Source of the DNA: Planctomycetota bacterium
GTDB taxonomy: Bacteria > Planctomycetota > Planctomycetia > Pirellulales > Lacipirellulaceae
Direction of reading: 5' to 3'
Assembly (NCBI GenBank): GCA_029259945.1
Contig: JAJDEF010000021.1
Span: 62,001 to 126,000, forward strand
DNA length: 64,000 nt
This document shows, one piece after another, positions 36,601 to 44,193 of this stretch. The notes beneath the pieces were generated by a model, which saw nothing but the letters and a program-made list of their open reading frames with translations, had not been told where the DNA came from and ran no database searches. Numbering within the stretch: position 1 is the stretch's first letter; every line of letters begins with the position of its first letter. Position numbers and translations under genes: made by a program.

Positions 36601-38019
36601 GCCTTCAGGGTTAACTCCGAAGCCTGGGTCGAACACCACGCAGTCTCTTTCTTTGCCGAGAGTGGCGTGCTTGCAATTCCGATTGCCTGGAGTGAGAAAA
36701 TCGAACTGGAAGGTGAAGAGGCCGGACAGCTCGGGCGCTACCAAACAAAAAATCGTTCGGCCATCTGGACTTTCAAGGTCGATGTCGAAAACCCTGAGGG
36801 CGCATCGATCGTAGCGACTGGCAGCGTGGAGCACGAAGCAGCCAGCCACGGTCGGCGTCTGCTGTTCGGCGGGAGCGTAACCAATGCTTGGTGGGGCGGC
36901 TTGACTTACGACCCTGGTTCGCCTGCTCGCAGGGCATTGCGTGTCGGTGAGTCGCTCATCACGGTTTCGAACCAATATGTCAAAATAAACGACCTCAACG
37001 ATCCGAGTGTCCAGCTGGGCGAAGTATTCCTCGGTCAACTGACACAAAACGACACGTTCGCCATTGATGAAGACAGCGGCACGAACGTGTTGGATGTCCG
37101 GGCCAACGACTTGGCCGACCCTGGCGGCGAGTCGCCGCAGATCGTAGGCGTGACCCAGCCAATCCAAGGCGGCACAGTTGTAATTTCTGACGACGGAAAT
37201 AATCTGCTCTTTACGCCAGGACAAGATTTCTTCGGGCGGGTGACATTCACATACACCACCATGGACAAAGTTCGTGGCGAAGAAAAAACTGCCGTCCACG
37301 TAACCGTTCGTAACATTGCTGACACCCCGACGGCTATGGACGATGTTTTCTCGGTCGATGTTGATAGCGAGTCGATGGTACTCAATGTGTTGGAGAACGA
37401 CCTTAACCCAGACGCGGGTTCTATCTTCCCATTTCTATTGAATCCGATTCTATGCGACTGCTCTTTTGGCTATGCACCAATAACTGAGTTGACACATGGG
37501 CTTCGCATCACCGACGTTGGCGAAACCGATCAACAAGGCGTCGTGGAACTCGATGCCTGGGGCCGACTGATCTACATACCGGCCGAAGGTTTCGAGGGCA
37601 TCGAAACCTTCGAATACACGATAACCACGAACTTCGGTCTCACGGATGTAGGGACGATCACCGTACAGGTCGGTACTCCAGTAGCACAAAAAACTACAGA
37701 AGACATCCGTTTAGCGATCGACATGTTTCTCGTGACAACTTTCGAAAATGTGCGACAATTAAAAGGTCGGGGGCATGAGAGGCAAGACTCTTTTAATGAA
37801 CAGCAAGAGCAGCCGACTGTAATCGAAACTCATAGTTCCCACGAAAAAACGGACTTAGCCGACCGAATATTTTCTTCCACCGGCTTGGTCGCCCCCCAAG
37901 AGATCTCTTTTGCCTTAGATGATGTACTACTAGACGAATTGGTGTATGACCAGTTGGGCTACGAAGAACTACAAGAGGGTGTTCATCGGGGCCTCTATCA
38001 TTCTATGGCCCGTGGATGA
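33607..38019 (+). CDS. Giant cadherin-like/beta-propeller surface protein
   Basis: 1470 residues with the planctomycete export motif HLEQLEPRMLMDGAGF near residue 30. Four Ig/cadherin-like repeats follow (about 55-145, 165-260, 275-360, 365-470), each with an NVLxNDx start and an FxGxxxFTYT end. From about residue 530 to 1110 lies a beta-propeller domain (VAGVDEADIVETDGHYIYTF, typical of the Beta_propel family) and two more repeats come after it (TFAIDEDSGTNVLDVRANDL; VFSVDVDSESMVLNVLENDL). The last 100 residues are charged and unassigned. It is probably attached to or released from the cell surface; an adhesive or sensory role is inference. It follows the smaller surface protein by 143 bases. 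Confidence 0.85.
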   Translation: MARRNSLCLGRGQQKKSTHRKHVALHLEQLEPRMLMDGAGFVNTDPPEDPDSIVGVAGIVASDDHRETRRGTIQLRIDPLRNDALPDGSNNFHIKSVSATRLGHTVTISDDGQRLIYNTDEKGLQAGDTFYYIVESDDGKLGKANVNLSLKKELRRGGGGSTHTRHTSNDKFSFFEDAPEQRLNVLRNDRDFRNGEIIAVSFVRSSYSGPLEEAPPSGSIRIAEGGRYLFYQASQGFSGSEHFSYTVRTEGGEEATANVTVVVNKPIGALSYRQSRVYLDFGTGNNTSRILYNKSGPTPEEPRVEAFDAPDYVGEFSVAPDGKRLVYHPASNFIGSFSVSYTVRYGSEDYQLMTGSLHYQVQNTFLAVDNWFAVSPESSESQLNVLDNDPTWNVYRGYNHSSNPVHLEIATVSTGDQGGRLRIADNGKSVFYQPAMGFTGNETFTYEVLASNGVRDSATVTVHVAEPNVDPSGINRFTNEAELQQFLIDKAVAQYARQFGVSQLRHAPLPAGIYNNFTITNAAFDIDASAQFGSTVDHSETNTQVAGVDEADIVETDGHYIYTFTSGELVIVDVSDPTTPHPVSFTAFEGQFDLMYLQGERMTLLKNGSLGSSGAEVMVLDISDRTTPTLIERTEIDGYIADSRAIGDRVHLVVKRSFAVPELEGEWLVKPILPTETDSTPKQQSILGDAIFDVWYSPIDRGEPGVWRNESLDEYVDRVRDSLIETGLPSFRSYDAAGELIGSGLLTNATKVHKPVAGSDLLVSLLTIDAGDDMTGPLAAATSFVADSNTEVFVSPESAYVFAYDPQAGQSTIYKLAFDDDGSTPIVASGIVSGRLLNQFSADEHEGYLRVATTETRSVTIKTSWGRRRVQQQRFNNVVVMQQQGNQLTMVGEVTNLAPTETIHSVRFMGNRAFVVTFRRIDPLFALDMSDPTTPTVEGALKIPGFSNYLHPVGNDYLIGIGRDASEITGRLGPLQITLFDVSDLSDPHVADQVTFEGAFRVNSEAWVEHHAVSFFAESGVLAIPIAWSEKIELEGEEAGQLGRYQTKNRSAIWTFKVDVENPEGASIVATGSVEHEAASHGRRLLFGGSVTNAWWGGLTYDPGSPARRALRVGESLITVSNQYVKINDLNDPSVQLGEVFLGQLTQNDTFAIDEDSGTNVLDVRANDLADPGGESPQIVGVTQPIQGGTVVISDDGNNLLFTPGQDFFGRVTFTYTTMDKVRGEEKTAVHVTVRNIADTPTAMDDVFSVDVDSESMVLNVLENDLNPDAGSIFPFLLNPILCDCSFGYAPITELTHGLRITDVGETDQQGVVELDAWGRLIYIPAEGFEGIETFEYTITTNFGLTDVGTITVQVGTPVAQKTTEDIRLAIDMFLVTTFENVRQLKGRGHERQDSFNEQQEQPTVIETHSSHEKTDLADRIFSSTGLVAPQEISFALDDVLLDELVYDQLGYEELQEGVHRGLYHSMARG

Positions 38020-38069
38020 AAAGGGCTGAAACACTGTATCCACCTAGAATTTTCCACATAAATCAGCAG

Positions 38070-38143
38070 CACGCCCGGGAGGACTCGAACCTCCAACCCC
38101 TGGTTCCGAAGACCAGTGCTCTATCCAATTGAGCTACGGACGC
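38070..38143 (-). tRNA. tRNA-Arg (anticodon TCG)
   Basis: 74 bases that fold into a complete cloverleaf: acceptor GCGTCCG/CGGGCGT with two G-T pairs, D stem GCTC/GAGC, anticodon stem CTGGT/ACCAG with loop CTTCGGA, and T stem GGAGG/CCTCC with loop TTCGAGT. Anticodon TCG reads CGA. No CCA is encoded. Confidence 0.95.
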
Positions 38144-38257
38144 AAACTCTTGAAGCAGGGTAGGTAGTCTAGATTCTTCATCAGCCTGCGGCAAGCGGGG
38201 CCACTGACACTATGGGGTGGGAATTGCGGGGACAGTTCAGAAAACGGTTGACCGCTT

Positions 38258-38488
38258 CTACGCCAACCAGCCCATGAAAGTTAGCAGCCCCATAACGACG
38301 CCCATGAAGGCGGCGATCCAGAGACCAAAACGCAAGGCATGTCCAAGAATAGGGCCAAGCTCTTCGTGACGGGTCGCTGCGCAGACCATGCTCACACTGA
38401 CAACGAGCGGGACGGCATACCATAGGTTCATGACCGCCAAGAGCGGCACGAGTGTGCTGAGATGAACGGTCAGTGCGAAAGGAACCAT
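38258..38488 (-). CDS. Small membrane protein with two to three helices
   Basis: 76 residues, almost wholly hydrophobic apart from a central CAATRHEELGP loop. Helices at about 7-34 and 48-73. It starts 28 bases after the DUF6677-like gene stops, on the same strand, so they form a two-gene unit. No family recognised. Confidence 0.7.
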   Translation of the reverse strand: MVPFALTVHLSTLVPLLAVMNLWYAVPLVVSVSMVCAATRHEELGPILGHALRFGLWIAAFMGVVMGLLTFMGWLA

Positions 38489-38516
38489 GCTGCGTGCTTC
38501 GATTTGAGTAGGCGAA

Positions 38517-39113
38517 CTAAGACGATTTTTCGTCGGGGGTATCTTTTTTCTGTTTCTTCTCTGGCGGCGGAGTGATTAGCAGGGGGCCTGCCGCCGCGTC
38601 GCAGATGACCAAGATGTTGAGTAAGCCTGCCACAACGGTAAAGACCGTCCCAAGTTCGAAGTAGGGATGCGAATCGACCGTCCACTTGGCCAATTCTGAA
38701 GGTTGGCGCGCATCGTTGCCCGAGTCGTCGGTGGTCTCGAACGGTCCGCGGCGTGGTGGGGCCATGAAACCGTGGTGGTTTGCATCTTTGAGTGATTTGC
38801 TACGCTGCCAAAGCATGGGGGTACTTGGCAGCCCAACGCCAAGTTGGCAAAGGTATTGCCAACGGAATTGCTGTTCCCAGGGGACCGAGGCGTAAACGAC
38901 TTTGCCGTTGCCCAGGTAGAGGCCGTAGAAAAAGGTGCCCAGGACGCAGACAAAAAAGAGAATTCCTTTGCCGGTGCGTCCCTGATAGAGGTGCCCCAGG
39001 CCGGGCAACATCCAGGCAAGAATCGCCGCCAGCCAAGGTTCTTTGAGATCGATTTCGATCCGGTCCTCTGGGGCGGACGAACCTTGAGAACTGGGAATGG
39101 TGATAGTAGCCAT
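38517..39113 (-). CDS. DUF6677/TM2-like membrane protein
   Basis: 198 residues. After a short N-terminal tail comes KEPWLAAILAWMLPGLGHLYQGRTGKGILFF, a TM2-like hairpin typical of the planctomycete DUF6677 family, then a second hydrophobic segment (FFVCVLGTFFYGLYLG) and a third near residues 152-172 (GTVFTVVAGLLNILVICDAAAG). The C-terminus is Lys/Pro-rich (PPPEKKQKKDTPDEK). Function unknown. It is divergent from gyrA. Confidence 0.75.
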   Translation of the reverse strand: MATITIPSSQGSSAPEDRIEIDLKEPWLAAILAWMLPGLGHLYQGRTGKGILFFVCVLGTFFYGLYLGNGKVVYASVPWEQQFRWQYLCQLGVGLPSTPMLWQRSKSLKDANHHGFMAPPRRGPFETTDDSGNDARQPSELAKWTVDSHPYFELGTVFTVVAGLLNILVICDAAAGPLLITPPPEKKQKKDTPDEKSS

Positions 39114-39428
39114 GGTCGGGAAGATTGCTAAGAGTACGTTGTTAATTGGGCCATTCTAAGTTCATCGCTCATATAAACCCAGGGCAATAAGAGCGCAGGG
39201 CGGGCGGAATTCTGGGGGTAAGATCAAGAGTAGTTCGCTCGCAGTGGGAGAATATTGGGTGGTCGGCGGTGAGGATAATCTGGAAGGATTTTGAGAGGGT
39301 AAAAAACGCGCTGTGGGTGCGGATTTTTGGCCCGTTGTGAGGGGGTCGAGACCCTGGTAAATTGAGGGTTCTTGAGGCCATATTTTTGAACGGGCGTGTA
39401 GTTTTCTCGTCTGGAAAGGACATCCGCT
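39114..39428. other. Divergent intergenic region before gyrA
   Basis: About 315 bases between the DUF6677-like gene and gyrA. AAAGGA at 39415-39420 is the gyrA ribosome binding site. A weak hairpin around GGGTCGAGACCC (about 39344-39355) is present; nothing else was recognised. Confidence 0.4.
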
Positions 39429-42092
39429 GTGTCGACCGATTCGACCGATCCCCCCAATCCTGAAGATGAACAACAGCAAGCGATCGCCGCTCGGCTGATT
39501 GATTTGCCCATCGAAGACGAGCTTAAAGAAAGCTATCTGACCTACGCCATGAGCGTGATCGTCAGTCGTGCGCTGCCCGATGCGCGTGATGGACTGAAGC
39601 CGTCGCAACGGCGAATCTTGGTCGCGATGAACGATCTGAACCTCACCCCAGGCGCATCGCGGGTGAAGTGTGCGAAGATCTCTGGCGATACGAGCGGTAA
39701 CTATCATCCGCATGGCGAAAGTGTCATCTATCCGACGCTCGTGCGCATGGCCCAAGAGTGGAACATGCGGCATGTGTTGGTCGACAAGCAGGGTAACTTT
39801 GGTTCGATCGCAGGTTTGCCACCTGCTGCGATGCGTTATACCGAAGCGCGGATGTCGTCGTATGCCGGGTTGATGCTCGAAGACCTGAAACTCGACACCG
39901 TCGATTTTGTGCCGACCTACGACGAACGGCACACCGAGCCGACGGTGCTGCCGGCAAAGTTTCCGAACTTGCTGGTCAATGGCGGCAACGGTATTGCCGT
40001 GGGAATGGCTACCTCGATTCCGCCGCACAACTTGGGCGAAGTTTGCCAAGGCGTGATCGCGTTGATCGATAATCGCGATATCACGATCCGAGAGCTGATG
40101 GAATATATTCCCGGCCCCGATTTCCCAACCGGGGGCATCATCTGCGGTCGGTCGTCAATTTGGCAGGGTTACGAAACAGGCCGCAGCACGATTACTGTGC
40201 GCGCCAAGACGAGTATCGAAGAGACCGGCAAGAAAACTCGGATCATTATTCATGGGATTCCGTTTCAGCAAGCACGCGATCGGGTTGAGAAGCGGATCGC
40301 CGAACTGGCCAACGATGGAAGAATTCAGGGAATCTCGGCCACGCGAAACGAAAGCGACCTCAAGGAACCGGTTCGACTGATACTAGAGCTTAAACGTGAC
40401 GCCGACCCCGATGTGGTGTTGAACCAACTCTACAAATACTCGCCGCTGCAAGATTCTTTTTCGATCATTCTGCTGGCCTTGGTCGATGGCAAGCCTCGGG
40501 TAATGAATCTCAAAGAGATGCTGGAAGAATTTTTGCGGCATCGGGTCATCGTGATTCGTCGTCGGACGCTCTTCCTGTTGGCCAAAGCTCGCAAGCGCAA
40601 GCATACGATCCAAGGCTTGTTGCTCGCCCATGCGAATATCGACGAAGTGATTCGAGTGATTCGCGCTTCGAAAACGCAGCCCGAAGCCAAACAAGCGCTG
40701 ATGGAAATCAAAACACCCGGTGCCCTATTAAAACGAGCCCTGGGCGATGTTGGGTACTCCCAGTTTCAAGAGGAGTGGGGCGTTGCTGAGGAGTATTCAC
40801 TTACGCCGGTGCAAGCTGATGCGATTCTAAAAATGACTCTGGGCCAGTTGGTCAATCTGGAACAAGAAAAATTAGCGGACGAGCATGGCCGTCTGCTAGA
40901 AGAAATCGAAGAGTACGACCGAATCCTTTCGGACGAAGCAAACATCTACGCGATGGTTCGCGAAGACTGCGAAACACTGATCGCCAAACATGCCAATCCT
41001 CGACGAACGGAAATCAGCAAAGAAGAGATCGGCAACGTTGATCTCGAGGATTTGATCGAAGAAGAGACGATGGTGGTCTCGATTTCGCACAATGGATACA
41101 TCAAACGGACCGCAGCCAGCGTCTATCGTGCCCAACGTCGAGGTGGCAAGGGAATAAAGGGCGCCAAAACCGACGAGGACGATCCGGTTGAGCACTTGTT
41201 TGTGACGAGTACCCATGACTATCTGTTGTTCTTCACCAACAAGGGCAAAGTCTATTGGCAGAAGGTTTATAATTTGCCGCAATTGTCTCGCGACGCCAAA
41301 GGACGTGCGGTCGTGAATTTGCTAAATCTGGCCGAAGGCGAGCAAATTGCCGATTGCCGTGCAGTCCGCGATTTCACTTTGCCCAACCACTCACTAGTGA
41401 TGGCAACCCGTAAGGGATTGGTGAAGAAAACGTTGCTCAAGGCGTATAGCCGACCGATGAAGACCGGCATCATTGCCATCAAACTGAAAGACGACGACGA
41501 GTTGGTTGATGTCGTGGTGACCAAGCCGGGCGATGAGCTGGTGCTTGCTACGGCCAAAGGTATGGCAATCCGGTTTAGCGAAGCAGACGCCCGACCCATG
41601 GGCCGCAATACGAGCGGCGTGAAAGGCATCCGGCTCACCAAGGGCGACGAACTTGTCGGCATGGTGGTGGCCGACCCCGAAGCGACGTTGCTCACGGCCT
41701 GTTTGAACGGATATGGCAAACGCACCCCGTTCGGCCCGAACGCCGTGGACGTGGATGACACCAACGCTGAGGATACTAACGAGGACGAGACCAGCTCGAC
41801 CTTCCGCTACCGTACCCAAAACCGGGGCGGCAAAGGAGTTCGCGACATCAAGACCACCGACCGTAACGGCCCGGTGATCGGCATTGTCCGCGTGGACGAA
41901 ACCGACGAGCTGATGATGATGACTGCCCGCGGAAAGATTCAGCGTGTGAAGGTTAGCGACTTCAATAAAATTGGCCGCAACACACAGGGCGTGCGGATCA
42001 TGTCGTTGGGCGATGGCGACAGTTTGGCCGCCGTCGTACGTGTGCCCCAGGATGAAAACGACGAAAACGAACCCGAAGTGAGCGAGGAATAG
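39429..42092 (+). CDS. gyrA: DNA gyrase subunit A
   Basis: 887 residues from a GTG at 39429 with AAAGGA eight bases upstream. GyrA cuts and rejoins DNA through the active-site tyrosine, here Y137 in [12 protein letters not shown], and with GyrB introduces negative supercoils. The GyrA box QRRGGKG is present near residue 569, which marks gyrase rather than topoisomerase IV. Six-bladed C-terminal repeats follow, with an acidic tail. The quinolone-resistance region reads [13 protein letters not shown] (93-105): Ser in the position of E. coli Ser83 and Pro in that of Asp87. No intein. gyrB is not in the window. Confidence 0.97.
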   Translation: MSTDSTDPPNPEDEQQQAIAARLIDLPIEDELKESYLTYAMSVIVSRALPDARDGLKPSQRRILVAMNDLNLTPGASRVKCAKISGDTSGNYHPHGESVIYPTLVRMAQEWNMRHVLVDKQGNFGSIAGLPPAAMRYTEARMSSYAGLMLEDLKLDTVDFVPTYDERHTEPTVLPAKFPNLLVNGGNGIAVGMATSIPPHNLGEVCQGVIALIDNRDITIRELMEYIPGPDFPTGGIICGRSSIWQGYETGRSTITVRAKTSIEETGKKTRIIIHGIPFQQARDRVEKRIAELANDGRIQGISATRNESDLKEPVRLILELKRDADPDVVLNQLYKYSPLQDSFSIILLALVDGKPRVMNLKEMLEEFLRHRVIVIRRRTLFLLAKARKRKHTIQGLLLAHANIDEVIRVIRASKTQPEAKQALMEIKTPGALLKRALGDVGYSQFQEEWGVAEEYSLTPVQADAILKMTLGQLVNLEQEKLADEHGRLLEEIEEYDRILSDEANIYAMVREDCETLIAKHANPRRTEISKEEIGNVDLEDLIEEETMVVSISHNGYIKRTAASVYRAQRRGGKGIKGAKTDEDDPVEHLFVTSTHDYLLFFTNKGKVYWQKVYNLPQLSRDAKGRAVVNLLNLAEGEQIADCRAVRDFTLPNHSLVMATRKGLVKKTLLKAYSRPMKTGIIAIKLKDDDELVDVVVTKPGDELVLATAKGMAIRFSEADARPMGRNTSGVKGIRLTKGDELVGMVVADPEATLLTACLNGYGKRTPFGPNAVDVDDTNAEDTNEDETSSTFRYRTQNRGGKGVRDIKTTDRNGPVIGIVRVDETDELMMMTARGKIQRVKVSDFNKIGRNTQGVRIMSLGDGDSLAAVVRVPQDENDENEPEVSEE

Positions 42093-42184
42093 AGGTGAAA
42101 ATACCCTCAAACTAGCGAAATTATAAGCTAAGCTTGTGTGTCTGTTCTTGTCCAGCGGTGCTCCACTGCGGAAAAGGAAATCAC

Positions 42185-42550
42185 ATGTCGAGCTCCAAAA
42201 TCGTACTTCTCGCAGGTCTTTTGGCCGCCAGTCTCGTGAGTTTTTACCCTCCCTACCATTGCGTGGGTATCCATGCTGAGGGAGAAATTGCACTGGGAGA
42301 AGGCTATTACTTTCTCTTAGCACCTCCTCGAGATCAGCATTTCAACACGGGACGAAGTCAGTATACCATCGCCTATCAAACCAACTTTAGCCGGCTCTCT
42401 GGCATTGTTATCTTTATCAGTCTTGCCTCGACTTGCACCGCAACCGTGCTCTACACCATAAAAAAACGACGGGCAGCGAAAGAAGAACCGCTAGATTCTT
42501 CGGACGATGACGGCATGACGAAACCCGGCGAGACGACCAGTACCGCGTGA
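42185..42550 (+). CDS. Small two-helix membrane protein, unknown function
   Basis: 121 residues from the ATG at 42185, preceded by AAGGAAA. A hydrophobic N-terminal segment (KIVLLAGLLAASLVSFYPPY) and a second one at about 72-95 (LSGIVIFISLASTCTATVLY) flank an outer loop; the C-terminal tail is charged (KKRRAAKEEPLDSSDDD). It lies between gyrA and the first signal peptidase gene on the same strand. No family recognised. Confidence 0.7.
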   Translation: MSSSKIVLLAGLLAASLVSFYPPYHCVGIHAEGEIALGEGYYFLLAPPRDQHFNTGRSQYTIAYQTNFSRLSGIVIFISLASTCTATVLYTIKKRRAAKEEPLDSSDDDGMTKPGETTSTA

Positions 42551-42619
42551 TGGCAAGCGGGTGTAAGTTATTGTCGATACCGAATCCGGATTTTGACAAT
42601 CTGCACTAGGTGAGTCGTT

Positions 42620-43849
42620 ATGCTTCGATCACATTGGATCATCAAGTCGATCCATTTACTGATTGGGACGCTGTTGCTGGGGATTGGGCTGCGCACCTGG
42701 CTAGTCATGGGACTGATTGCGCCGGTGACCGTGTCGGGAAGCTCGATGGTTCCGACGCTTCGTGGCGAGTCGGTCATCGCGCAGTGTCCACGTTGTGAAA
42801 TGGTATTTTCCGTAGGTGCAGAATACACGGCACGGACCAACGTTGCCGCTTGCCCACGCTGTGTAGAGTCTCGCGTGCCGTTAACGACCCTGCCCCTCCA
42901 ATCTGGCGATCGGCTGTGGATCGATCGAACGGCATTCCATTGGCGAACACCACAGCGGTGGGAGGTGGTGGTTTCGCGCTGTCCACACGATGCGGAGCAG
43001 CTCTGTGTGAAACGAGTTGTTGGGTTGCCTGGCGAATCCATCCATCTTGCTCATGGCGAGGTGTGGGTGGACGGGGCAATTTTACGCAAGACCCTCTCCG
43101 AGCAAATAGAACTACGGCAAGCGGTTCACGTTGCCGAGGGAGTTCGCCCACGATGGAAGTCGCAAAACAAAAATGCCTGGCACTGGCGAGAAGGGCGTTG
43201 GCAGTGTGAAGCCGATGAGGAGCAATGGTTACGTTACACCCATTTGCAGGGGAAATCGGTGACGGACGATTCAAGCTATAACCCCGGCGTGACGCGCCGA
43301 TTGAATCGAGTGGGTGACTTCATGCTGTCTACAAAACTCTGCTTCGTAGGCGAAGGAACCTTGGCTTTAGAAATTAACGATGGGCGAGTTCAATATCGGG
43401 TAACCCTTCAACCCGCCGAGCGAACGGTGCAATTTGAGGTGGAAGGTCAAATTCTGAATTCCGGTCGCTTGTCGGCTGCGGTTTGCAATCAACTTCTAGC
43501 GGGAGAGCTGGTGGAGCTGGTGTTCTCGAATTTCGACCGACAATTGCTGCTGGCCCTCAATGGGAATAGGGAATTGAGTTGTCCGCTGGCCGAGGATCTT
43601 CTGCCTGCAGGTACCGCTAAGCCAGCTGCCATTGGGGTAAGAGGAGGGAAAGTTTCTCTTGAAGGACTGACTCTTTATCGGGATGTTTTTTATGAGGGTC
43701 ATGCGATGGAGGGCAGCAGCGATCCACTGCAGCTTCGGTCGGGTCAGTATTTTTTGCTGGGCGATAATGCCTCGATCTCGATCGATAGTCGGCAGTGGGG
43801 GCCAGTGCCCGCTCGATTACTGCTAGGCAGGCCGCTAGGCGGACGCTAG
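42620..43849 (+). CDS. lepB: Signal peptidase I with zinc-ribbon and beta-sandwich inserts
   Basis: 409 residues. One N-terminal helix (about 12-33) leads to the catalytic serine S42 (SGSSMVPTL); the lysine is K131 (VKRVVGLPGES), and the closing box is GDNASISIDSRQWG (about 383). Between the serine and lysine boxes lie two C-x2-C pairs (CPRC at 56-59, CPRC at 78-81), a zinc-ribbon-like insert. Between the lysine and closing boxes is a large insert with a beta-sandwich character (VGDFMLSTKLCFVGEGTLALEIND). It removes signal peptides from exported proteins. The neighbour at 44194 is a larger paralog with the same plan, so the pair may have divided substrates. Confidence 0.88.
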   Translation: MLRSHWIIKSIHLLIGTLLLGIGLRTWLVMGLIAPVTVSGSSMVPTLRGESVIAQCPRCEMVFSVGAEYTARTNVAACPRCVESRVPLTTLPLQSGDRLWIDRTAFHWRTPQRWEVVVSRCPHDAEQLCVKRVVGLPGESIHLAHGEVWVDGAILRKTLSEQIELRQAVHVAEGVRPRWKSQNKNAWHWREGRWQCEADEEQWLRYTHLQGKSVTDDSSYNPGVTRRLNRVGDFMLSTKLCFVGEGTLALEINDGRVQYRVTLQPAERTVQFEVEGQILNSGRLSAAVCNQLLAGELVELVFSNFDRQLLLALNGNRELSCPLAEDLLPAGTAKPAAIGVRGGKVSLEGLTLYRDVFYEGHAMEGSSDPLQLRSGQYFLLGDNASISIDSRQWGPVPARLLLGRPLGGR

Positions 43850-43865
43850 CACGGTTTCAGCAGAT

Positions 43866-44030
43866 GAACTGTAAAGTCGCGGTTGCATGAAATAAAGCAA
43901 AATTAATTGAACCACAGAGGGCACAGAGAATACAGAGGTACGTTTATTTCCAGCTGCTCTGTGCTCCTCTGTGTCCTCTGTGGTAAATTTTTCTTCGTGT
44001 CTTTTGATTGATCGTATCGACTTTGCAGTC
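43866..44030. repeat. Composite palindromic element
   Basis: The ends GAACTGTAAAGTC (from 43866) and TATCGACTTTGCAGTC (44015-44030) match the two halves of the short palindrome at 47030-47066, read in reverse. Here they are separated by about 135 bases that contain the ACCACAGAGG hairpin (43911-43984), as if one element had inserted into another. It fills the space between the two signal peptidase genes. Confidence 0.55.
43911..43984. repeat. ACCACAGAGG-type inverted repeat
   Basis: Arms of 28 bases (43911-43938 and 43957-43984), made of ACAGAG units, pair with a few mismatches around an 18-base loop. Repeats of ACCACAGAGGACACAGAG type are common in genomes of several bacterial phyla. No open frame is present. 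Confidence 0.75.
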
Positions 44031-44193
44031 GTTCTGATGGTTTTCAGGGCGGCGTTTCCCGCATTCTTGAAATTCGGCTATATTGCCCAGCTTCTGACGA
44101 AGAACCATTGTTCCCGCAATTTGAGGCGAGGTGTATGATCCCGCCTGCAAGATCGCGATTTCCTCTCTGACTTCTGTGATTCCGACCCCTGCT

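Noticed and set aside
36091-37299. 402-codon minus-strand open frame inside the giant surface protein
   Set aside because: Antisense shadow of the beta-propeller coding region, which has clear domain signatures on the plus strand.
39162-40049. 295-codon minus-strand open frame over the gyrA start
   Set aside because: Antisense shadow of GyrA with His/Arg-rich composition.
41394-42323. 309-codon minus-strand open frame over the gyrA end
   Set aside because: Antisense shadow of the GyrA C-terminal repeats; no own motif.
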